Notes under the pieces: generated by a model
What the model was told of the DNA's origin: nothing
Database searches by the model: none
The model's input: the letters and a program-made list of their open reading frames with translations, nothing else
Position numbers and translations under genes: made by a program
Part shown: positions 15,444 through 22,265 of the stretch, in pieces
Layout: the number at the start of each line of letters is the position of its first letter
Position numbering within the stretch: position 1 is the first letter of the stretch
NCBI GenBank assembly: GCA_022705325.1
Contig: JAKJER010000002.1
Location: forward strand, 126,891-190,890
Length of the DNA stretch: 64,000 bases
Source: Planctomycetota bacterium
GTDB lineage: Bacteria; Planctomycetota; Phycisphaerae; SM23-33
Reading direction: 5' to 3'

Positions 15444-16436
15444 TCACGCCCGCCAGGGGTGCGTTCGCTTCAGGCCGGCCAGCACGTCCCTGGCGATGCG
15501 GGCATCCTCGGCTACCTGCCAGTCGAACATGCCCGCCAATACGAAGTCGGCGCCGTTGCTGAAGGCGTATTGGATGGACTCGCGGGGCGGCAGGGCGCCG
15601 GCGGCCATCACCTTGAAGGCGATCCAGGGCTTGCCGATCCCGTTCATGACGCGGGCGGTCTCTTCGGCGTCCTGGCACCAGGAGTTGTCGAAGGCCCCGT
15701 CATTGCGGGCGTGTCCCTTGCTGCCGGGCTCGCCAGGGCGCGGCGCGGTCGGGTAGGTGTTGCGGTGGAACGTCTTGAGATAGAAGTCCACGTTCAGCCT
15801 GGCCTTCTCGCAGGCATGGACGACCTCCAGCGAGTGCGTGCTGACCCCGGCGGGCATGCCGTGGTCCTTGATGAAGTCGACCGCGCGCTTGAACAGGTCG
15901 ATTCGGCCGGCGCGGATCAGTTGCAGCCCCGGGTCCCCGTGGATGTACATCACGTCGGCGCCGGCGTCGATGCCCTTTTGGAAACCGGCCAGCTCGTTGC
16001 CCTTGTCGTTGGGGTCGGGCAGCGCGAAGATGATCCACTTCATGTTGCCGCCCAGCTCGCGGCGGTAGTGACGCAGCAGGTTCAGGTCCTGGTTGCAGTG
16101 GATGACGAGGGCGTTGATGCCGTTGGCCTCGGCCAGGCGGAACGTCTCGTAGATCCTCTCCGGCGTGTTGTAGTGCTGCATGAGGGCCGACACGTACCGC
16201 AGGTCGCGGCTGTGGGAGAAGCCCGACAGGAGGTTGCCGCCGAGGATCACCCGGCTGATGGGGATGTTCCCGAGCTTGCCCATCGGCAGGGCTTGCTTCG
16301 GCGCCGGAGGTGACGCAGGGGCGGGCCTGGGGGGCTCGGCGCCGGCCTGTGCGCCGCTGATGGCCGCCGCTGCCGCCATGCCCGTGGAAGCCAACACCGA
16401 ATCGGTCACGAATTGCCTGCGAGACATCTTGGCCAT
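15444..16436 (-). CDS. Tat-exported aldo/keto reductase-like barrel protein, copy 1
   Basis: The 330-residue product has a twin-arginine signal (SRRQFVTDSVLAS, then an Ala-rich core) and the opening MGKLGNIPISRVILGGN, which resembles the start of aldo/keto reductases. Repeated beta-alpha units follow (NALVIHCNQDLNLL, ADVMYIHGDPGLQ, PWIAFKVMAAGALPP, GADFVLAGMFDWQV). The expected reductase catalytic Tyr/Lys tetrad is not obvious, so another barrel function is possible. ATG 16436 is chosen because AAGGAG lies just upstream. A close paralogue stands at 17033 on the other strand. Exported and probably folded before export, so it may carry a cofactor. Confidence 0.7.
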   Translation of the reverse strand: MAKMSRRQFVTDSVLASTGMAAAAAISGAQAGAEPPRPAPASPPAPKQALPMGKLGNIPISRVILGGNLLSGFSHSRDLRYVSALMQHYNTPERIYETFRLAEANGINALVIHCNQDLNLLRHYRRELGGNMKWIIFALPDPNDKGNELAGFQKGIDAGADVMYIHGDPGLQLIRAGRIDLFKRAVDFIKDHGMPAGVSTHSLEVVHACEKARLNVDFYLKTFHRNTYPTAPRPGEPGSKGHARNDGAFDNSWCQDAEETARVMNGIGKPWIAFKVMAAGALPPRESIQYAFSNGADFVLAGMFDWQVAEDARIARDVLAGLKRTHPWRA

Positions 16437-16476
16437 CAATCGCTCCTTCAGGAAAAGGGACAAGCGTCTGGCGCTC

Positions 16477-16827
16477 TTACTGTATCCGGACGCGATACCC
16501 CGCAGCGGCCAGCATCTCGCCTGCCGCCTCGCGGTGGTCGCCCTGGATGAGGATGTGGTCGTCCTGGACGGCCCCGCCGGCGGCGCAGCGGTGCTTGAGC
16601 TGGTGCAGCAGGTCGCCCAGGTCGCTGGCGCACGGGTCCAGGCCCGCGATCCGCGTCACCCACTTGCCGCCGCTGCGTTTCTCCAGGAGGATGCGCGCGG
16701 TCTGTTTGCCGGGCGGCAGGAGCCGGCCCGAGGCGTCTCGCGGGCAGCGGCAGTCGGCCAGCGGCTTGCCGCACGTCTCGCACGTCACCGGCCGCTCCAG
16801 CGGCGTTCCGTCGAACAATCCTGCCAT
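16477..16827 (-). CDS. yciH: SUI1/YciH-family translation initiation factor
   Basis: The 116-residue product has an N-terminal Cys cluster (CETCGKPLADCRC) and the SUI1 core. That core contains RILLEKRSGGKWVTRIAGLD, DLGDLLHQLKHRCAAGGAV and the IQGDHREAAGEMLAAAGYRV end. Bacterial YciH proteins bind the 30S subunit and resemble eIF1. It lies between the two Tat-exported paralogues, on the same strand as the first and 40 bases upstream of it. The -10-like TAGCAT just upstream implies a very short leader. Confidence 0.9.
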   Translation of the reverse strand: MAGLFDGTPLERPVTCETCGKPLADCRCPRDASGRLLPPGKQTARILLEKRSGGKWVTRIAGLDPCASDLGDLLHQLKHRCAAGGAVQDDHILIQGDHREAAGEMLAAAGYRVRIQ

Positions 16828-16939
16828 GGCGGTATGCTACCCGATCCCGGCTCGCGGTAGAAGAAGTCGCTTTGCCGGCGTTACGCGGACGCCGCCCGGC
16901 GTTAGTCAGGACGGTGGGCCGAGGCGCCAACGACCGCCT

Positions 16940-16967
16940 TTGAACCGGCCGCCGGGTGGAGTATACT
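16940..16967 (+). promoter_or_regulatory. Promoter of the second Tat-exported gene
   Basis: TTGAAC (16940-16945), 16 bases, then TATACT (16962-16967). It lies 65 bases before ATG 17033, and GGAGAGG follows at a proper distance from the start codon. Confidence 0.65.
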
Positions 16968-17032
16968 GGCAGCCGTGACGGCCGCCGATCGGCCGGGAAG
17001 GTACCACAGCATCCGATTCTGGAGAGGCGAAC

Positions 17033-18001
17033 ATGAGCGATAATGTCAGCCGCAGGAGTTTCCTGGCGAGTTCCGCCCTGGCCACCACCGCCGGCGCCCT
17101 GTCGGGCAGCGCCCAGGGGGCCGACGAGAAGCCCGCCCGGCCCGCCGTCACGAAGCGCGACGTGCCCATGGGCAAGCTGGGCAAGCTGAACGTCACGCGG
17201 CTGATCCTGGGCGGCAACCTGCTGACCCGCTACCAGCACCCCCGCGACCTGGGATACATCAACAAGCTGGTCCGCTCCTACAACACCGACGAGAAGGTCC
17301 GCGAGACGATCGAAATCGCCGAGGCGGCCGGGATCAACACGCTGTCGGTGAACGTGACGCCCGCGGTGATGAAGACCCTCCGCGACCACCGCAAGGCCGG
17401 CGGGAAGATCCAGACCATCCTCTACAGCACCGCCAACCTGGAGGACGACCAGGCATACGGCGACCAGGTTCGCCAGATGGTGGACTTCGGCAGCGAGGCG
17501 ATCTACATCTGGGGCGTGCACGGCGACAAGTACGCGGTCGGCGGCAAGAAAGGCCTGGACCTGCTGGCCAAGCGGATCGACGAGATCAAGCTCCATGGGG
17601 TGCAGTGCGGCATGGGAGGCCACGACCTCCGCGTGGTCCAGGAGATCGAGAAGGCCAAGCTGCCGGTGGACTTCTACATCAAGACGCTCCACCATCACAA
17701 GTACCCGACCGCCCCGCGTGCGGGCGAGGCCACGAGGATCGTCTCGGAGGTTCCCGGCTACTGGTGCTCCAACCCCGACGAGACCGTCGCCTGCATGAAG
17801 ACGGTGGACAAGCCGTGGATCGCGTTCAAGGTGATGGCCGCCGGCGCGATCCCGCCGCGCAACGCCTTCCAGTACGCCTTCGAGAATGGAGCGGACTTCG
17901 TCCTGGCCGGGATGTTCGACTTCGACATCGAAGAGGACTGCAAGATCACCTGCGACACCATCGCCGCCGTCAAGACCCGCGACCGCGTCTGGCGGGCATA
18001 G
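17033..18001 (+). CDS. Tat-exported aldo/keto reductase-like barrel protein, copy 2
   Basis: This 322-residue paralogue of the 15444 product has the Tat motif SRRSFLASSALATTAG and then MGKLGKLNVTRLILGGNLL. Shared blocks are GGNLL-x(5)-HxRDLxY, the HHHKYPTAPR region, WIAFKVMAAGAIPPR and NGADFVLAGMFDFD. The two differ mainly in the middle, where this copy has YIWGVHGDKYAVGGKKGL. It has its own promoter and a strong terminator, so it is a single-gene unit. Function unknown; the family is widespread in planctomycetes by recollection only. Confidence 0.72.
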   Translation: MSDNVSRRSFLASSALATTAGALSGSAQGADEKPARPAVTKRDVPMGKLGKLNVTRLILGGNLLTRYQHPRDLGYINKLVRSYNTDEKVRETIEIAEAAGINTLSVNVTPAVMKTLRDHRKAGGKIQTILYSTANLEDDQAYGDQVRQMVDFGSEAIYIWGVHGDKYAVGGKKGLDLLAKRIDEIKLHGVQCGMGGHDLRVVQEIEKAKLPVDFYIKTLHHHKYPTAPRAGEATRIVSEVPGYWCSNPDETVACMKTVDKPWIAFKVMAAGAIPPRNAFQYAFENGADFVLAGMFDFDIEEDCKITCDTIAAVKTRDRVWRA

Positions 18002-18067
18002 GATTGCGGACCTGCCTGCCGGCAGCCTGTCTGCCGAAGGCAGGGAAGGTTGCGGAATACGGAATTC

Positions 18068-18097
18068 AAAGCCCACCCCTTCGGGTGGGCTTTTCTT
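18068..18097 (+). terminator. Terminator after the second Tat-exported gene
   Basis: AAAGCCCACCC-CTTC-GGGTGGGCTTT is a perfect 11-bp stem ending in TTTTCTT. It is a textbook rho-independent terminator, 66 bases after the stop. Confidence 0.9.
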
Positions 18098-18180
18098 CAA
18101 TCGCACTCCACGCCGGTGCGTTTATTCTCTGACTGGTGTACGGCCTGGAATCTCAACTACCCGGAAAGGTGTGTGAGCCT

Positions 18181-20214
18181 GTGAGACGCGCGTGTGCGGC
18201 GGTAGTGGTGGGGGGACTTCTGAGCGTGCTGGCGGGGATGTGTGCGGCCGCCGAGGCAACGAGTATTCACGTCAGCGGATCGGGCAGCGACGCCAACGAC
18301 GGCAGCCTGGCCAAGCCGTTTGCCACGCTGGAGCGGGCCCGCCAGGCCGTGCGGGACGCGCTCAAGTCAGCCGGCGGGGGCGTTGAGGTCGTCATTGCGC
18401 CCGGGACCTACCGCCTGCAGCGGACGCTCGAACTGACGGCGGAAGACTCCCGCCCCGGCCGGCCCGTCGTCTGGCGGGCGGCGGGGGAGGTGAGGTTGTC
18501 CGGCGGGTTGGACATTCCCGCCTCGGCCTGCAAGACGGTGAGCGAGCCGGCCGAGCTGGCCCGCCTGGACGCCTCGGCCCGCGGCCAGGTGCTCCGGGTG
18601 GACCTGAAGGCCCTGGGCGTGAAGGACTTCGGCTCGTCCGTCGCCCCGGGCCGCCGCCCGGAACTGTTCATCAACGACCAGCCGCAGACGCTCGCCCGCT
18701 GGCCCAACGAGGGATTCGTCAAGATCAAAGACGTGGTGAAGAACCAGCCGTACACGAGCCACGGAATCAAGGGCGACCGCGTCGGCGTGCTGGTGTACGA
18801 GGGCGACCGTCCGGCCCGCTGGAAGGACGAGCCCGACGCCTGCCTCCATGGCTACTGGTTCTGGGACTGGAGCGACGAGTACAAGAAGATCGACGCGATC
18901 GACCCGGCTGCCAAACGCATCACGCTGGGCAAACCGGACCACGGCTACGGCTATCGCAAGGATCAGCGGTATTACGCGCTGAACCTGTTATGCGAATTGG
19001 ACGCACCGGGCGAGTGGTACATCGACCGCAAGGCCGGCGTGCTGTACTTCTGGCCGCCGACCGCGGGCGCGAGCGCCCGCGTCGTGCTGTCGCTGATGGA
19101 CCAGCCGCTGGTGCGGCTGGACCGCGCCGCGGACGTCACGTTGCGGGGCCTGACGCTGGAGGCCTGCCGCGGCGCCGCCGTCAGCATCTCCAACTGCATC
19201 GCGTGCCGCGTGTCCGCGTGCACGCTGCGCAACCTGGGCGGCTCGGGCGTGAGCATCCGCGGCGGCTCGGCCTGCGGCGTGAGCGGGTGCGACATCTTCA
19301 ACGTGGGCGCCTCGGGCGTGTCGCTGAGCGGGGGCGACCGCAACACGCTCACGGCGGGCGGCCACTTCGCCACGAACAACCACATCCACCATTTCGGGCG
19401 CCTCAAGCGGACGTATTCCGGGGCGATCCACGTGCACGGGGTGGGCAACCGGGCGGCCAACAACCTCATCCACGACGCGCCGCACCTGGCCGTCGCGTTC
19501 GGCGGCAACGAGAACGTGATGGAACTCAACGAGATCCACCACGTCTGCCAGGAGACCGGCGACGTGGGCGTGTTCTACACCGGGCGCGACTGGACGGTCC
19601 GCGGCAACGTCCTGCGGCACAACTTCATCCACGACGTGAGCGGACCGGGCCTGTGGGGCGCCCAGGGCATCTACCTGGACGACGCGGCCAGCGGCTCGAT
19701 CGTCATCGGCAACGTGCTGTACAAGGTGGCCCGTGCGTTCCTCCTCGGCGGGGGACGCGACAATGTCATCCAGAACAACCTCGTCGTCGAGTGCGGCGAA
19801 TCGATCCGTTTCGACAACCGCGGGCTGGGCTGGATGAAGGACACCATCACCGGCACGATGCCCCAGCGCCTCAAGGCCATGCCGTACCGCCAGCCCCCCT
19901 GGTCGACGAAGTACCCGCAACTGCTGACCGTGCTGGACGACCAGCCGGGCAGCCCCAAGGGCAACATCCTCGTCCGCAACGTGATCTACAGGTCGAAGAA
20001 GATGAGCCTCGCGCCCGAGGTCACGAAGTTCGGCACGGTGAAGGACAACCTGGAGACGGCTGACGACCTGGGCTTTCGGGATCCGGCCAAGATGGACTTT
20101 CGCCTCAAGGACGACTCGCCCTTGCGGACGCGCCTGCCGGGTTTTGAGCCGATCCCCATGGAACGGATCGGCCTGAGAGTGGATGCGGAGAGGCCCCGCC
20201 TGCCGGGCAGGTGA
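18181..20214 (+). CDS. Secreted right-handed parallel beta-helix protein
   Basis: The 677-residue product starts at GTG 18181 with an Arg-Arg and a hydrophobic leader ending CAAAEA; an earlier GTG (18136) would add 15 unlikely residues. The N-terminus (IHVSGSGSDANDGSLAKPF, TLERARQAVRDAL, VVIAPGTYRL) is typical of pectate-lyase-like helix proteins. A middle domain follows (RPELFINDQPQTLARWPNEG). From about 310 come helix rungs with repeated G-x-S-x-x-xxN patterns (VTLRGLTLEACRGAAVSIS, NHIHHFGR, NNLIHDAPHLAVAFGG). It probably binds or cleaves a polysaccharide outside the cell. The catalytic residues are not assignable. Confidence 0.82.
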   Translation: MRRACAAVVVGGLLSVLAGMCAAAEATSIHVSGSGSDANDGSLAKPFATLERARQAVRDALKSAGGGVEVVIAPGTYRLQRTLELTAEDSRPGRPVVWRAAGEVRLSGGLDIPASACKTVSEPAELARLDASARGQVLRVDLKALGVKDFGSSVAPGRRPELFINDQPQTLARWPNEGFVKIKDVVKNQPYTSHGIKGDRVGVLVYEGDRPARWKDEPDACLHGYWFWDWSDEYKKIDAIDPAAKRITLGKPDHGYGYRKDQRYYALNLLCELDAPGEWYIDRKAGVLYFWPPTAGASARVVLSLMDQPLVRLDRAADVTLRGLTLEACRGAAVSISNCIACRVSACTLRNLGGSGVSIRGGSACGVSGCDIFNVGASGVSLSGGDRNTLTAGGHFATNNHIHHFGRLKRTYSGAIHVHGVGNRAANNLIHDAPHLAVAFGGNENVMELNEIHHVCQETGDVGVFYTGRDWTVRGNVLRHNFIHDVSGPGLWGAQGIYLDDAASGSIVIGNVLYKVARAFLLGGGRDNVIQNNLVVECGESIRFDNRGLGWMKDTITGTMPQRLKAMPYRQPPWSTKYPQLLTVLDDQPGSPKGNILVRNVIYRSKKMSLAPEVTKFGTVKDNLETADDLGFRDPAKMDFRLKDDSPLRTRLPGFEPIPMERIGLRVDAERPRLPGR

Positions 20215-20244
20215 ACCGTCCGGGCGACATCACAAGGACAGAGC

Positions 20245-20673
20245 GTGAACGACAAGAACGAAATCCGCCACACGACGCAGTTCCGCGTGCGCTACAGCGA
20301 AACCGACCAGATGGGGACGTTCTACAACTCCCGCGCCCTGGAATGGTTCGAGATCGGGCGGACGGAACTGCTGCGCCACTACGGCGTGCCGTACGCCCGG
20401 ATGGAAGACCGCGGGGCGCTGCTGCCCCTGGTGGAGGCCCACGCGGAATTCCTGGGCCGGGCGCGGTACGATGACCTCCTGGAGATGACCACCGTCGTGT
20501 CGTGGCCCTCGCGGGCCCGCCTGCGGTTCGACATGATGATCGTCCAGGCGGCCGGCGGCGCGCCGGTGGCCAGGGGCTATACCGTCCACGCCATCGCCGA
20601 CCCCTCCGGCAAGCCGATCCGCCCGCCCGCGTGGCTGACCGACGCCATCGGGAGCCGGGATCGAGGCGATTGA
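20245..20673 (+). CDS. Hotdog-fold acyl-CoA thioesterase (4HBT/YbgC type)
   Basis: The 142-residue product shows the 4HBT signature RVRYSETDQMGTFYNSRALEWFE, with D21 as the usual catalytic acid. Then come GRTELLRHYGVPY and EAHAEFLGRARYDDLLE. It hydrolyses acyl-CoA thioesters; the substrate is unknown. The start is GTG with AAGGA upstream. It follows the beta-helix gene by 30 bases and precedes the transporter, but no functional link is evident. Confidence 0.85.
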   Translation: MNDKNEIRHTTQFRVRYSETDQMGTFYNSRALEWFEIGRTELLRHYGVPYARMEDRGALLPLVEAHAEFLGRARYDDLLEMTTVVSWPSRARLRFDMMIVQAAGGAPVARGYTVHAIADPSGKPIRPPAWLTDAIGSRDRGD

Positions 20674-20771
20674 CACCGTCTCGCTCGCCGCGTAAGGTAG
20701 CACCCACACCCGCCGGCGGTGCGTGGTTCGCCGGCAGGATCGACCGCACTCATATCGAAGGAAGCTGAGAC

Positions 20772-22136
20772 ATGGCAGAGCAGGAAGGCCAGCCGGCGGT
20801 TCAGCAAGAAGTCCCACTGGGTCCTGTAGCCGCGAAGCGTCAGCCGTGGTGGCGGTCGATCGGTCCGGCGCTCATCACCGCGTGCGTGGTCTTCGGGCCG
20901 GGCAGCCTGGTCATCAGTTCGAACGTCGGGGCCAAGTACGGCTACGAGTTGCTCTGGCTGCTGGTGATGACCGGCGTGCTGATGGGGACGTTCATGACCA
21001 TGTCCGCCCGGGTCGCCGTGGTCGGCGGCGGCTCGCTGTGCACGCTGATCGCCTCGCGGCTGGGGCGGGTGGCGGCGGCCATCCTCGGGATCAACCTGTG
21101 CCTGATCTGCGCGGCCTTCCAGTTCTCCAACAACCTGGCGGTGGCGCTGGCGTTCGAGAGCTTCGGCGTGCAGCGGTGGTTGGGCGGTCCGGACGTCAGC
21201 CAGCAGACGGGGGCCTGGATCAACACGGGCCTGCTGGCTGGCTTCAACGTGCTGGTGATCGCGTCGGTCTTCGTGCTCCGCCAGGTCTACAAGGGCCTGG
21301 AGCGGATCATGAAGGTGATGGTGGCGGTTGTGCTGGTCTGCTTCCTGGTCAACCTGTTCGTGGTCGCGCCGGGCATCTTGCGCGTGCTGGGCGGGCTCGT
21401 GCCGGGCGTGCCGGAGAACCTCTCGCTGGGGCTGCCCGTGCGGGACGCCGCGGGCCGGATCGACGACTCCATGGTGCTGATCGCCTCGCTGCTGGGCACC
21501 ACGTTCTCCGTCGCGGCCGCCTTCTTCCAGGGCAACCTCGTGCGGGAGAAGGGCTGGGGCATCGAGGACTACCGTCGCGGCATCGGCGACTCGATCGCCG
21601 GGGTGGCCGTCCTGACGGGCATCAGCGCCATGATCATGATCACCAGCGCCACCGTCCTGCGGGGCAAGCAGGCCAGCGATATCGCCGTGCTCGCCACCCA
21701 GCTTCGCCCGTTGCTGGGCCCCGCCACCGGGATCCTGTTCTCCGTCGGACTGTTCGCGGTGGCCATGAACCCCTTCGTCATCAATGCGATGATCGGGGGC
21801 ACGGCGCTGGCCGACGGGCTGGGCAAGCCCGCCCGGCTGAGCGACCGCTGGCCGCGACGGTTCACCGTGTTGGTGCTGCTGATCGGGATGGGCGTGGCCA
21901 TGCTGGTGCTCCGCACGCCGCAACGAAAGGTGGAGGCGATGATCTTCGGCCAGGCCCTCACCGTCATCGGCAACCCGCTGATGGCGGCCGCCATCCTCTG
22001 GCTGGCCAACCGCAAGGACATCATGGGCAGCCGGCGCAACACAATCGTCCTGAACGTCGTGGGCGGGATCGGCTTCCTGATCGTCCTGGTAATGGCGATC
22101 CGGGTGCTGTACCGGCTGATCCTTCAGTTGAGTTGA
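20772..22136 (+). CDS. Nramp-like transporter lacking the canonical metal-site residues
   Basis: The 454-residue product has about 11 hydrophobic segments and the Nramp frame: helix 1 reads FGPGSLVISSNVGAKYGY and helix 6 reads FSVAAAFFQGNLVREKGW. In canonical Nramp proteins helix 1 carries DPGN and helix 6 an MPH-type motif that bind Mn2+ or Fe2+. Here they are GPGS (42-45) and AAF, so the Asp, Asn, Met and His are missing. It therefore belongs to an Nramp-related clade of unknown substrate. The N-terminal ~25 residues are a soluble tail. Bicarbonate-, Mg2+- or amino-acid-type substrates cannot be excluded. GGAAGC precedes the ATG. Confidence 0.8.
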   Translation: MAEQEGQPAVQQEVPLGPVAAKRQPWWRSIGPALITACVVFGPGSLVISSNVGAKYGYELLWLLVMTGVLMGTFMTMSARVAVVGGGSLCTLIASRLGRVAAAILGINLCLICAAFQFSNNLAVALAFESFGVQRWLGGPDVSQQTGAWINTGLLAGFNVLVIASVFVLRQVYKGLERIMKVMVAVVLVCFLVNLFVVAPGILRVLGGLVPGVPENLSLGLPVRDAAGRIDDSMVLIASLLGTTFSVAAAFFQGNLVREKGWGIEDYRRGIGDSIAGVAVLTGISAMIMITSATVLRGKQASDIAVLATQLRPLLGPATGILFSVGLFAVAMNPFVINAMIGGTALADGLGKPARLSDRWPRRFTVLVLLIGMGVAMLVLRTPQRKVEAMIFGQALTVIGNPLMAAAILWLANRKDIMGSRRNTIVLNVVGGIGFLIVLVMAIRVLYRLILQLS

Positions 22137-22155
22137 GCCATTGCCTGCCCGGCGA

Positions 22156-22192
22156 GGCTCGGCCGCGTCTACCACCCGTGGCCGGCCGAGCC
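22156..22192. other. GC-rich stem-loop after the Nramp-like gene
   Basis: GGCTCGGCC (22156-22164) pairs with GGCCGAGCC (22184-22192) over a 19-base loop. There is no T-run on either strand, so it is at most a weak or factor-dependent terminator. Confidence 0.35.
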
Positions 22193-22215
22193 GGTCGGAG
22201 GTCCAGGGCGCCTCG

Positions 22216-22244
22216 TTGCCTTTTGGGGTCTGTTGCTGTAGAGT
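22216..22244 (+). promoter_or_regulatory. Promoter of the large secreted protein gene
   Basis: TTGCCT (22216-22221), 17 bases, then TAGAGT (22239-22244), with ATG at 22266 only 22 bases on. AAAGGGG before the ATG is the likely ribosome site. Confidence 0.6.
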
Positions 22245-22265
22245 GCATGTCGAAAGGGGTCCACA

